64,000 nt of DNA from Clostridium intestinale DSM 6191 (GCF_900130055.1 NZ_FQXU01000003.1:25617-89616), one strand, 5' to 3'; shown: positions 38,279 to 47,242, numbered from the stretch's first letter. Made by a program: numbers and translations. Notes: generated by a model from the sequence alone, not told the origin.

Positions 38279-38944
38279 ATGAATGATACAGAGGATAAAA
38301 TTAAAGTTGCTTATAAAGAGTCAAAAAACATTTATGATGATGTTTTGACAGCAAATAGTTTTTGGTCAAAAGCCTATAATAAATTTGCATGGGGTATGAA
38401 AGATGAGGATTACGTTCTAACACTACTTTCTTTTATTCCAAATGACTTCAATGGTAAAATGCTTGATGTACCAGTAGGAACAGCAGTATTTACAGCAAAT
38501 AAATATAAAACCATAAAAAATGCTGATATTACTGCCTTAGACTATTCTACAGATATGCTCTCACAGGCAGAAAAACGCTTTGAACATATGGGAATCAGCA
38601 ATATTAAATGTTTACAAGGTGATGTGTCCAATCTTCCTTTTGAAGCAGATAATTTTGATTTGGTTCTTTCAATGAATGGATTTCACGCATTTCCCAATAA
38701 GGAAAATGCATTTAAAGAAACTGCAAGAGTTCTTAAAAAAGGTGGTATATTCTGTGGTTGCTTTTACATTAGTGGTGAAAGAAAAACAACAGATTTTATA
38801 GTAAACAAATTCCTAATGCCCAAAGGATGGTTTACACCTCCCTTTTATACTAAAGATGAAGTTTCTCAAATACTGAATAAACTATATACAAAAGTTGAGG
38901 TTTATAATATTAAATCTATTGTGTATTTTAGGTGTGTGAAATAA
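38279..38944 (+). CDS. Class I SAM-dependent methyltransferase
   Basis: A 221-residue methyltransferase of the Methyltransf_11 type. The ATG follows AAGGAGG with eight bases between; an upstream TTG in frame is not needed. The SAM-binding motif is MLDVPVGTAVFT, followed by ITALDYSTDMLSQAEKRF, QGDVSNLPFEADNFDLVLSMNG in two parts and RVLKKGGIFCGCFYISG. The acceptor substrate is unknown. A short inverted repeat (ACTATAG/TATAGTA) precedes the ribosome site. Confidence 0.88.
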   Translation: MNDTEDKIKVAYKESKNIYDDVLTANSFWSKAYNKFAWGMKDEDYVLTLLSFIPNDFNGKMLDVPVGTAVFTANKYKTIKNADITALDYSTDMLSQAEKRFEHMGISNIKCLQGDVSNLPFEADNFDLVLSMNGFHAFPNKENAFKETARVLKKGGIFCGCFYISGERKTTDFIVNKFLMPKGWFTPPFYTKDEVSQILNKLYTKVEVYNIKSIVYFRCVK

Positions 38945-39011
38945 AGGAAATATTGGTTGAATGTAAAATTAGGTTGTGTTTGTTTTATTTTTGATATATT
39001 ATAAATAAGAA

Positions 39012-39309
39012 ATACTTAGTGCGTCAACACTAAGTATCCTTAGAACAAAAGTAGATAGCACAAATTTTATCCGATAACTAGCATCCTTAATATCCCCAAT
39101 TATTCAAGTGGGATATAACGGATGCACGTTCCTGGATTAGTTCAACTAAATTCATATGGAGTATAAAACTCCATCTGAAAAGTTTCACTTTATATTTGTT
39201 GCTAGTCACTTTCACAAAGTGCTTATTTTGTTTTAGGGCTATTGGATTTGTTTATTTAAAAACAAACTGTAGGAAAAGTGCTACTCTTGTTGGGATGGGG
39301 CACTTTTTT
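39012..39309 (+). ncRNA. Candidate structured non-coding RNA with its own terminator
   Basis: This stretch has no open frame but a dense set of perfect hairpins. ATACTTAGTG/CACTAAGTAT is at 39012-39037. A nested pair, GCATCC/GGATGC (39081-39125) around ATATCCC/GGGATAT, comes next. TTAGT/ACTAA is at 39137-39149, ATGGAG/CTCCAT at 39156-39174 and CACTTT/AAAGTG at 39207-39221. ACTA at 39077 can pair with TAGT at 39203 to close a multi-branch fold. A TATTAT box lies just upstream and a terminator ends it. I cannot match it to a known class; an alternative is the right end of a lost IS200/IS605 element. Confidence 0.4.
39273..39309 (+). terminator. Terminator of the candidate RNA
   Basis: The arms AAAAGTGC and GCACTTTT enclose an 18-base loop and are followed by TTC. 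Confidence 0.75.
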
Positions 39310-39320
39310 CTTTGCACCTT

Positions 39321-39361
39321 AATCCTGTAGAAGAACCAAAGGTTCTTCATCAAAGTCATTT
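39321..39361 (-). repeat. Dispersed hairpin repeat, copy upstream of the Rpn-like gene
   Basis: The stem GAAGAACC/GGTTCTTC lies between a CTACAGG-type end and an AAATGACTTTGATG-type start when read on the minus strand. This matches the repeat family at both ends of the window. Confidence 0.7.
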
Positions 39362-39611
39362 AGAAAAGTAACTTAATATAGTCTAGAAGTGTCTCCTTTT
39401 GCTATTTGGGATAAAAACCAATACTCCAAGGAATATAATGAGAAAATTAGGTTCTAGTAACCTTTAGTTCAGTCATGCAGGCAGATAACTTCCAAGCCTT
39501 CCAAGATATTTACCTCTTATTCTAGAAAACAACAAAATATTGCTAATCAGAATATATGTTCTCATATTGGGAATAATAACTAATGAAAATATGTAGAAAT
39601 AGGAGGTAAAT

Positions 39612-40262
39612 ATGGATTATAATAAAGTTGAAGATACAATAATGAAAAAGGCTATGGAGTATTTTAAAGATCACGCTATAAAATTCTTTGGAATAGAAGA
39701 AAAAATAATTGCTCCAGCTGTAACTGAATTAAAGAACATAGAGATAAAAACAAACCAAATGGATTATTTGTTTTATACTGAAGATGGTGGTTACTTGCAT
39801 TTTGAATTTCAAACCACAAATAAAAAGGATGACTTGAGTAGATTCTTATATTATGATACATCTCTATATTGCAAAGATAAGAAAAAGGTAAAGACAGTGG
39901 TTATTTATTCAGCTGATATAGAGAATACAGAGACATACATAGATGGAGGTTCTGTAAAATATTCTGTTGAGGCTTTTTACATGAATAGTCTAAACGGTGA
40001 TGAAAGATTTGATTATTTAAAAGAAAAAATTATAAATGGAACCCCTTTAACAGACGAAGATATAGTTAATTTAACATTTATTCCTTTAATGAAAACTAAA
40101 GAAAATAAGAACGCAAGAATAATGAAATGTATAGAATTAGCTGATAAGATAATGATAAAAGAAGACAAAAATAAATGCACAACACTATTATACGCACTAT
40201 TTGATAAGTTTGGAGATGAAGTTTCAAAAAAAGAAGTTCATGGAGGTGATATCAATGACTGA
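39612..40262 (+). CDS. Rpn-like PD-(D/E)XK nuclease / putative transposase family, N-terminal nuclease part
   Basis: A 216-residue protein with the nuclease core of the Rpn (recombination-promoting nuclease, PDDEXK_2) family: MDYLFYTEDGGYLHFEFQT carries the Asp and the E-x-Q pair of the active site, and LTFIPLMKTKENKN follows later. Full-length relatives continue into a C-terminal part with EGKAEGKAEG repeats. Here that part is in another frame that overlaps the end by eight bases. Relative to the family the break lies at an A7G run near 40,230. So this is either a frameshifted gene or a deliberately separate nuclease chain. Confidence 0.75.
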   Translation: MDYNKVEDTIMKKAMEYFKDHAIKFFGIEEKIIAPAVTELKNIEIKTNQMDYLFYTEDGGYLHFEFQTTNKKDDLSRFLYYDTSLYCKDKKKVKTVVIYSADIENTETYIDGGSVKYSVEAFYMNSLNGDERFDYLKEKIINGTPLTDEDIVNLTFIPLMKTKENKNARIMKCIELADKIMIKEDKNKCTTLLYALFDKFGDEVSKKEVHGGDIND

Positions 40263-40491
40263 GGTTGGAAAAATGATTTTTGAAGATGGGAAATCAGAAG
40301 GAAAAGCGGAAGGGAAAGCAGAGGGAAAAGCAGAAGTATTAATAAAACAATTAATTAAAAAGTTTGAATCAGTACCTCAACAATATATTGATAAAATAAA
40401 AGTTTTACCAGAAATAGTTGTAGAAGAAATAGCTACAGATATTTTCGATTTAGAAAAAATTCAAGATTTAGAAAAATACTTTACACTTTAA
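40255..40491 (+). CDS. C-terminal Rpn-like small protein (RpnS-like)
   Basis: A 78-residue protein starting MTEVGKMIFEDGKSEGKAEG with three EGKA repeats and a helical tail (LIKKFESVPQQYIDKIKVLP). It corresponds to the C-terminal part of full-length Rpn proteins. The ATG is preceded by GGAGGTGAT, a near-perfect anti-16S match at good spacing, and overlaps the upstream stop as ATGACTGA. In E. coli, rpn genes make such a C-terminal fragment from an internal start as an antitoxin to the nuclease. The same role here is inference. Confidence 0.65.
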   Translation: MTEVGKMIFEDGKSEGKAEGKAEGKAEVLIKQLIKKFESVPQQYIDKIKVLPEIVVEEIATDIFDLEKIQDLEKYFTL

Positions 40492-40493
40492 TA

Positions 40494-40530
40494 CTGTAGA
40501 AGAACCGAAGGTTCTTCATTAGAGTCATTT
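40494..40530 (-). repeat. Dispersed hairpin repeat, copy downstream of the Rpn-like pair
   Basis: Nearly identical to the copy at 39,321-39,361 and in the same orientation (stem GAAGAACC/GGTTCTTC), so the two copies form direct repeats about 1.17 kb apart that enclose the Rpn-like genes. Confidence 0.75.
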
Positions 40531-40550
40531 TAGACTTAATTCATACTAAA

Positions 40551-40590
40551 GGATTATTGATATCAACTAAAGATATCAGTAATCCTTTTT
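40551..40590 (+). terminator. Terminator after the Rpn-like pair
   Basis: The arms GGATTATTGATATC and GATATCAGTAATCC (one mismatch) are followed by five T. Confidence 0.85.
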
Positions 40591-40761
40591 AATTTTAAAA
40601 GGCATGAAACAGTTGAATATTGTAGGAATTCGTTGAATAAGAGGTAAATAATGTTATATAATAGCAACATAAGGAAGTGAATGGAACAAGATTAAAATTG
40701 GATATTACTAGAAGAGAAGTGTAGTCATATGGGTGAGAGTGTGTGAAATATTGGAGGATAT

Positions 40762-41073
40762 ATGAAAACATATAACAAGTTAGTTAGAGATAAAATACCA
40801 GAGGTAATAAAAAAATCAGGAAGTAATTGTGATTACATAGTTGCGGATAAAGAAGAAAGATTAGATTTACTTATGAAAAAGCTTGATGAAGAAGTATTAG
40901 AGTTTAAAGAAGATAAAAACCTTGAAGAGCTTGCTGATATTATGGAAGTTTTATTTGGACTAGCTAATAATTTAGGATTTACTGAAGAAGAGCTTTTAAA
41001 GAAGAGGGAAGATAAGAAAGTGGAAAGAGGAGGATTTAATGAGGGAATAGTTCTCCAAAAAACATATGAGTAA
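40762..41073 (+). CDS. MazG-like / phosphoribosyl-ATP pyrophosphohydrolase-like protein
   Basis: A 103-residue all-alpha nucleotide pyrophosphohydrolase starting MKTYNKLVRDKIPEVIKKSG. The metal-binding acidic residues are in KKLDEEVLEFKEDKNLEELADIMEVLFGLA (EExxE and ExxD helices), and the end is RGGFNEGIVLQ. Small proteins of this family probably hydrolyse non-canonical NTPs. It lies just before the dGTPase-like gene (77 bases), so both neighbours act on nucleotides. Confidence 0.85.
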   Translation: MKTYNKLVRDKIPEVIKKSGSNCDYIVADKEERLDLLMKKLDEEVLEFKEDKNLEELADIMEVLFGLANNLGFTEEELLKKREDKKVERGGFNEGIVLQKTYE

Positions 41074-41150
41074 TTTCTAAGTATAATACTAATTATGAAC
41101 TAATGTAATAAATTAATTTAAATAAAAACTATGGATAAAGGAGAGAAAAA

Positions 41151-43112
41151 ATGAGTGAGGAAAAATTTATACTAGTAAAAATAAAACTTGTTGAGGGAGA
41201 ATCAAAGCGTAGTTACGAAACAGAAAAAGAAATAATTGATAGGTTAGATAAAAGTTATAAAGAGAATATTTACAGATACTATAATTCTTACATTAAGGAT
41301 AGGGAAATTATTGAAAGAATTTTGAAAAGTGAAAAATATAAAAGGGATAAAAAATATGATATTGTTTTTGTTATTTATAAGGAAGTAAATAATGTAGAGT
41401 GTGAATTTCAATCATTATATTTAGGGAAATGTATGATTCTTGATGAAGAAAAAAATAGAGGGAATTTGAAATTTATTATTAGTGACAAAATTGAATCAAA
41501 ATTAGTAACACAAAATTTCTTAATAAATATTGGATTAAATATAATCGAGGATTTTGATAAAAAGTCGTATGTAAGCATTGAGAAACGTGGAAAACTATAT
41601 AATGAATTGGTGTCATCACAAAAGGATCTATTTCATTTAGAGATATCAGATTATGATGATCAAATATATAAAGAAATTGAAAGTGAAAGTAATCTACATA
41701 TATTAGCTCAAAAAAATGAAAATTGTAGAAGAGCAATAATAGAAAATGAAAGTAAAGAAGTAAGTGATGATAGTAGAGGAGAATTTCAAAGAGATAGGGA
41801 AAGAATTACTCATTCAAAAGCTATGCGAAGATTAGTTGATAAGGCACAAATATTTACATCATCTAAAGGCGATCATTTTAGGACTAGAATGACACATACA
41901 CTAGAGGTTTCTCAGATAGCAAGAGGAATATCAAATGAATTAAAGCTTAATAACGAGCTAACAGAAGCTATAGCATTAGCACACGATATTGGACATACCC
42001 CTTTCGGACATCAAGGGGAGAGAACTCTTAATGATATATTAAAAGATAAAATTTCTTTAGTGAAAAATTGTAAAGAAATAAAAATGGGAGGATTTAAGCA
42101 TAATTTTCAAGGGTTACGTGTATTAAGCTATTTAGATGAAAAATATTTGAAGTTTGAAGGAATAAATTTATCTTATCAATTACTTGAAGGAGTATTAAAA
42201 CACACAGGTTTTGAAAATGGTAATTGTGATAGTTGTGAGGATTCTCATGATTGTAAAGGAAGATGTTGTGATGTAAGAGAATTTTTAATTAATGGAGATG
42301 AAGAAAAACTTTTTCTAGAGCATAAGTTTCCAACTACGCTTGAAGGACAAATAGTAAATATTGCAGATGAAATTGCTCAAAGAGGGCATGATTTAGATGA
42401 TGCTTTAGCGTCTAAGCATATTGACCTCGAGGAGCTGAGCGATATATGTAATATAAATAAAATGCAAAGAATTAAAGAATTAATAGAGAAAGTCAAAAAT
42501 GAAGAAGTGACATTAAGAGAACAAAATAGAATGTATATTGATGATCAAGACATTATTAGATCTAGAATTGTATCAGAAATAATTACTTTCTTCATTAAAG
42601 ATGTTGTAACTAGTTCTAAAGAAAGAATGGATTATTACGATTTAACTAAAAAGTTCTTTATAGATAATCATAGAATAGATGATAAGCTAATTGACTTTAG
42701 CAAAAATGGAAAGTTTATATTAACATATCTTGAAAAAGTAATAAACAAAAAGGTTATAAATAGTTTTGATGTAACTAGATTTGATGGGAAAGCTAGTAAA
42801 ATTATTGAACAACTATTTAAAGCGTATTATGAAAATATAATGTTACTTCCTGATGGTACGCTTAAAAGAATTCATAGAGACATTAGGAAGAAGACAAAAA
42901 ATGTAGTTAATTTTAGAGATGGAGATATAGGATTAGTTAGGGATGAAATTAAAAAAATTTGTAAAACAGATTTAGAAAATATAGAACCAAATGAAAGAGA
43001 AGAATACATATATAAAAGAAAAGTGGTTGTAAGAAATATAGTTGACCATATATCTGGAATGACAGACAACTATGCTATGAATGAATATAAAAGAATATAT
43101 TATATTGATTAA
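41151..43112 (+). CDS. HD-domain deoxynucleotide triphosphohydrolase (dGTPase-like) with long N-terminal extension
   Basis: A 653-residue protein. From about residue 205 it follows the bacterial dGTPase family: RGEFQRDRERITHSKAMRRL, then RMTHTLEV with His249, LAHDIGHTPFGHQGE with the His278-Asp279 pair, and IVNIADEIAQRGHDLDDAL with the last metal Asp. Two parts are unusual. The first 200 residues match nothing I recognise. A Cys-rich insert, CDSCEDSHDCKGRCCD, near residue 362 could bind metal. dNTPases of this type deplete nucleotides in known phage-defence systems; that role here is inferred from the neighbourhood. Confidence 0.85.
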   Translation: MSEEKFILVKIKLVEGESKRSYETEKEIIDRLDKSYKENIYRYYNSYIKDREIIERILKSEKYKRDKKYDIVFVIYKEVNNVECEFQSLYLGKCMILDEEKNRGNLKFIISDKIESKLVTQNFLINIGLNIIEDFDKKSYVSIEKRGKLYNELVSSQKDLFHLEISDYDDQIYKEIESESNLHILAQKNENCRRAIIENESKEVSDDSRGEFQRDRERITHSKAMRRLVDKAQIFTSSKGDHFRTRMTHTLEVSQIARGISNELKLNNELTEAIALAHDIGHTPFGHQGERTLNDILKDKISLVKNCKEIKMGGFKHNFQGLRVLSYLDEKYLKFEGINLSYQLLEGVLKHTGFENGNCDSCEDSHDCKGRCCDVREFLINGDEEKLFLEHKFPTTLEGQIVNIADEIAQRGHDLDDALASKHIDLEELSDICNINKMQRIKELIEKVKNEEVTLREQNRMYIDDQDIIRSRIVSEIITFFIKDVVTSSKERMDYYDLTKKFFIDNHRIDDKLIDFSKNGKFILTYLEKVINKKVINSFDVTRFDGKASKIIEQLFKAYYENIMLLPDGTLKRIHRDIRKKTKNVVNFRDGDIGLVRDEIKKICKTDLENIEPNEREEYIYKRKVVVRNIVDHISGMTDNYAMNEYKRIYYID

Positions 43113-43572
43113 AGATGAAGTGAGAAATTTGGGACCAATCAAATTTGATAGTGGAGATGGAGCGAGTGTTAACTTGTTTTTTTGTTGATGTAGCAAATTA
43201 TAGAAGATAGCTTATTAACATTAAAGGAATTTGTACTGTTGTATCAAATTTAGTGCAAAATTAGTAGTAATAATATTATACCTAGGACTTTTATCATTAT
43301 AGCGATAATTGAAATATTGAAAAGAGATTTTAATGGCAATTAGATTATCATTGCATTAATATTTGAGTATGATTTTCATAACGTAAATAGAATAGAGATT
43401 ATAGAGTATTTAATTGAGACAAATATCTTATAAGTGATAATAGTGAATGTATAAGTATTGTTAAAAGTAATCAGAAACAAAGAAGATAAATAAAATAGTG
43501 CAGCAGGGAGCTGATATCAAAAGGTTGAGTGATCAATCAGTTGATTAGCTTTTGGAAGAAGGAGTGAAGAAG
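43113..43572. other. 460-bp AT-rich intergenic region
   Basis: No gene, terminator with a T tail or copy of the island's repeated element is visible. Only short AT-rich inverted repeats are present. It marks a change from AGA-dominated codon use upstream to more mixed codon use downstream. Confidence 0.4.
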
Positions 43573-46293
43573 ATGTTGAAAATAGACCAAGCTATATTAG
43601 ACACAGATAGAGTTATATGCAAAAATATTGATCGATTTGATGACTCTGAAAGAGGTCTGCTGTCGCAGAATATACTTGCTCAGCTTAGAAACTATGTGGA
43701 ATATATAGTACAAAAAATTTACTCAAACGGGGTGGATATTGACCCCAATAATTATAGTAAGAAAAAGGAAGCGTGGGAGTATGTTCAAAAAAACGGAAAA
43801 TATCGTTTTTTGGCAAAATTCCACTCATTGCTTCAAAAATCTGTTTCTCATTATACATTTGATGAGGGTGGATCTGAGCGATTGATGCTTAAATACTATG
43901 AATATTTAATAAGAATCAGAGTATTTCTAAAAGAAACATATAATTTGGATGTATTAATTAATATTGATGATTTTCCTTTAGACTTGGATACTAACCTTAC
44001 AGAGTACTATGAAAAAATCATATCAAGAATCAATCAACCTAGCCGCCGTGCTACCCGTAATCCCTATAACGAACGTTCTTATATTCAGAAAATCAAGCCT
44101 TTCTTTGTTAATAATTGTATTTATTATGAAGTTACTTTTACTGTTGCCAACGATAAAGCCAGTAAATTTGATAGGGTAATTGCGTTTACTAATATTGAAC
44201 TTTCTGACAATTATGCAGTAAAGCTTTCACTGCATTATGATTACATTGAAGTAATGGGGACAACCATGCCTATTCAAGTGATTGATAAATGGGAGGTGTC
44301 AATAAGACCATGTGAAGTAAATAGGCTTGCAGATATTTTTAGAAGACATATAGAGATTAGTTCAAGCAACCATGAATTTCGTGATTTGATGAGATTTCTT
44401 ACTAACACTCGTATAAGTTTGACAGATCTCGTCAATTCATCAGATTCATATTATTTGTGGGCTAAAGACTTGTGCATAAAAGAAGCAAAGGTTACTCATA
44501 TTTTTAATGTTCTAGATCAGGCGAGAGAGTTAATAAAAAATAAAAAGCCCGGTAGTAATGTCGTACAGTATCTTCTCCATAAGATGAATAATAAAATAAT
44601 GAAGAGGCAATTTTATTACAAAGCTTGTAGTGGATTATCTGATTTGTATTTGACATGGAGCTGTATGCCTTTTGAGCAAATGCCATTTACTACTTCTTTA
44701 GTAAAGCATAATCCTCGTATTTATGATCTATTTGACTGTATAGATGCATCAGATCGAGAACATGAATTTCTCGCACGTATAATAAAAAATAACATAGAAC
44801 AACGGGACATCTTATTTACTCCCAAAAATGATTTGTCTCATTTTGACGATGTTGAATCTATAATAAAAAAATTCAATTCATTACTTTATACTAAGAAAAA
44901 GGAACACAGAGATCGCCAAATATTGTCATATAAAGATCACTTATACATAAAAAGTTATGCTGATGATAGCGCCAAAATTATTGAAAGATTGAAAGAACTA
45001 TCAAGTTTTGGAATAGTCGGATACACAAACTTTGTTGAATCATGGTTAGAGCAAAACAAATCGTATAAAATTGATAGTAAAGAAAAGTTGTCTACTCTAA
45101 AAACAATGTTCTCAGAATCACAAGTGGCGCTTATATATGGATCAGCAGGAACTGGTAAGTCAACACTTATAAACCATATTTCGAATCTTTATAATGATAG
45201 AGAAAAGCTATATTTAGCAAATACTAACCCTGCTGTTGACAATATGAGGAGAAAAGTTAACGCTGCCAACTGTGAGTTCAAGACAATTGCAAGTTTTTTA
45301 TCAAGGAGTAATAGAGATATTGAGTATGACATTCTGGTCATTGATGAGTGTAGTACAGTAAGTAACAAAGATATGCGTGCAATTCTTGATAAGGCAAAAT
45401 TTAGACTTCTTGTTCTTGTAGGTGATGTTTTTCAGATAGAAGCTATTTTATTTGGAAACTGGTTTAGTATTGCTCGCACATTTATTCCAAATTCCTCTGT
45501 TTATGAACTGACGAAACCGTATCGTAGTACCAAAGAGGAATTGCTTACTGTATGGGATAGAGTTCGTAAATTGGACGACGCCATTTTGGAACCAATAGTA
45601 AAAAGCAAATACTCTGTTGAGTTAAATGAATCTATTTTTGAACACTTTACGGAGGATGAAATTATTCTGTGCCTGAATTACGATGGCCTTTATGGTATTA
45701 ATAATATTAATAGGTTTCTACAAAGCAGCAATCCCAATAAGCCTGTGCATTGGGGTATCAATGTATATAAAGTTGGAGATCCAGTATTATTTAACGAGTC
45801 TGAGAGATTTACACCTTTGATTTACAACAATATGAAAGGTAGAATAATGTATATCGGGTCATCAGAGGATAAAATACGTTTTGATATTGAACTTGATATT
45901 GCAATTACTGAATGGGAAGCTGAGGATTATGATTTTACTATTATTGGGGAATCGGAACGTAAAAATTCAATTATCAGTTTTTTGGTAAATAGGTATAAAA
46001 GCACTGATGAAGATGATGATTCTTCTGATGCAATTGTGCCGTTTCAAGTTGCATATGCAGTATCAATACATAAGGCTCAAGGCTTGGAGTACAAGTCTGT
46101 AAAAGTGGTTATTACAAACGAAGTGGAAGAACTTATCACGCATAATGTTTTCTATACAGCAATTACCCGTGCAAAGGAAGAATTGAAAATCTACTGGTCG
46201 CCTGAAACCGAGAAAAAGATATTAGAAAGTCTTACTCTGAAAAATTATCGTAAAGATGCTGCCTTGTTATCCAAACTATATGGTTTGCAATGA
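43573..46293 (+). CDS. Large superfamily 1 helicase/ATPase, probable defence protein
   Basis: A 906-residue protein. The ATG is eight bases after AAGGAG; a TTG upstream in frame is less likely. The first about 500 residues are unrecognised and helical, then comes a RecD/UvrD-like helicase: Walker A GSAGTGKST (residues 523-531), Walker B VIDECS with Asp591-Glu592, GDVFQIEAI, and the late motifs SIHKAQGLEYKSV (from 831) and FYTAITRAKEEL. No nuclease domain is seen. CGT/CGC arginine codons are frequent here, unlike the chromosomal core, suggesting recent transfer. It may work alone or with the repeat element just downstream. Confidence 0.75.
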   Translation: MLKIDQAILDTDRVICKNIDRFDDSERGLLSQNILAQLRNYVEYIVQKIYSNGVDIDPNNYSKKKEAWEYVQKNGKYRFLAKFHSLLQKSVSHYTFDEGGSERLMLKYYEYLIRIRVFLKETYNLDVLINIDDFPLDLDTNLTEYYEKIISRINQPSRRATRNPYNERSYIQKIKPFFVNNCIYYEVTFTVANDKASKFDRVIAFTNIELSDNYAVKLSLHYDYIEVMGTTMPIQVIDKWEVSIRPCEVNRLADIFRRHIEISSSNHEFRDLMRFLTNTRISLTDLVNSSDSYYLWAKDLCIKEAKVTHIFNVLDQARELIKNKKPGSNVVQYLLHKMNNKIMKRQFYYKACSGLSDLYLTWSCMPFEQMPFTTSLVKHNPRIYDLFDCIDASDREHEFLARIIKNNIEQRDILFTPKNDLSHFDDVESIIKKFNSLLYTKKKEHRDRQILSYKDHLYIKSYADDSAKIIERLKELSSFGIVGYTNFVESWLEQNKSYKIDSKEKLSTLKTMFSESQVALIYGSAGTGKSTLINHISNLYNDREKLYLANTNPAVDNMRRKVNAANCEFKTIASFLSRSNRDIEYDILVIDECSTVSNKDMRAILDKAKFRLLVLVGDVFQIEAILFGNWFSIARTFIPNSSVYELTKPYRSTKEELLTVWDRVRKLDDAILEPIVKSKYSVELNESIFEHFTEDEIILCLNYDGLYGINNINRFLQSSNPNKPVHWGINVYKVGDPVLFNESERFTPLIYNNMKGRIMYIGSSEDKIRFDIELDIAITEWEAEDYDFTIIGESERKNSIISFLVNRYKSTDEDDDSSDAIVPFQVAYAVSIHKAQGLEYKSVKVVITNEVEELITHNVFYTAITRAKEELKIYWSPETEKKILESLTLKNYRKDAALLSKLYGLQ

Positions 46294-46375
46294 TTGCATG
46301 GTTTGAATTGTCGGTGGGTTGAGCATTTGTTAAGAAGAGCTATAATAGAAAACACACAAGTGGTAGGGTGAATAA

Positions 46376-46427
46376 TAGCAAGCCGCGCCTTTCAGTTGTA
46401 GCAATTATGCCAGCGCGCAGACAACCA
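46376..46427. repeat. Defence-island repeat element, copy 1
   Basis: It shares with copies 2 and 3 the pattern TAGCAAGCC-CGCC, AGCAATTATGCC and CAGACAA. This copy lies 83 bases after the large helicase gene. It is truncated relative to the others: the terminator half that copies 2 and 3 share is absent. Confidence 0.65.
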
Positions 46428-46651
46428 ATATTTTTTTGTGGTCACAATATAGTTGATAGAAAGTAGTCTATAAAATAACGATGATGTAAATTTAAAATAT
46501 ATAATATACTAAATAAATATCCACCGGCATAGCTGGTGGTTTTACCTTAACGGGGCATAGTACTTTACTACTAGCCACGCCTAAATGGCGTATGTCCGAT
46601 CTGGCACATTCGAATTTGTTACCAGTTACCTGTAAACAGGTCGTTTACTTA

Positions 46652-47122
46652 TTATCTTTTACTACTTTTAAACGGATATATGTAGTTCATTGTTAACTGT
46701 TCACCTAATTGATCTTCTTTTAACTGATATTCTATATATTCTTTTATTTTAGCTGTATTTTTTCCTACTGTATCTACATAATACCCTCTACAACAAAACT
46801 CTCTGTCTCTATATTTGAACTTCATATTTACGTACTTTTCATATATCATCAAGCTACCTTTTCCTTTTAAAAACCTCATGAAACCTGAAACACTCATTTT
46901 AGGTGGTATTCCTATTAGTATAAGTATGTGATCTATACATACTTATGATTCTATTATATTTACGCCTTTCCATTTACATAATTCTCTGAGTATTCCTCCA
47001 ATCTCTAATCTTTTTTCTACGAAAAAGACTTTACTACGGTACTTCGGCGCAAATACCACATGATACTTACAATTCCATCTTGTATGTGATAAACTATGTA
47101 TGTCGTTCACTTTTAACGCCAC
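46652..47122 (-). pseudogene. tnpA: IS200-type transposase TnpA, inactivated
   Basis: Reading on the minus strand from a GTG gives the IS200 transposase pattern HSLSHTRWNCKYHVVFAPKY, then RLEIGGILRELCKWKGV, PPKMSVSGFMRFLKGKGS, and YYVDTVGKN with the tyrosine region. One in-frame TAA interrupts it at about residue 67, where relatives have a glutamate. The HUH motif is also lost: relatives read DHIHML, here it is DHILIL. Two independent defects show that it is dead. Without the stop it would be about 156 residues, near the family length. Confidence 0.85.
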
Positions 47123-47216
47123 CTTTTGATGTTTTTATTGCAGTTGCCAGACCTGATTTTCTATTTTATATCAAAAGGAGTTTTTATTATATGTTCCATA
47201 GTTGTAAGCTTTTCTG

Positions 47217-47242
47217 AACCCCTGGTCTAACCAGGGGTTTTA
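47217..47242 (+). terminator. Strong hairpin at the IS200 left boundary
   Basis: The arms AACCCCTGG and CCAGGGGTT with a five-base loop and a TTTTAT tail probably insulate the element from outside transcription. Confidence 0.65.

Noticed and set aside
40220..40262. Programmed frameshift at the A7G run joining the two Rpn-like frames
   Set aside because: The second frame is +1, whereas an A-run slip in bacteria normally goes to -1. The strong ribosome site before the second ATG explains its translation more simply.
46376..46427. Repeat element as an integron attC site
   Set aside because: No integrase is seen, the paired R and L boxes of attC are absent, and the cassettes hold multi-gene operons with their own promoters.
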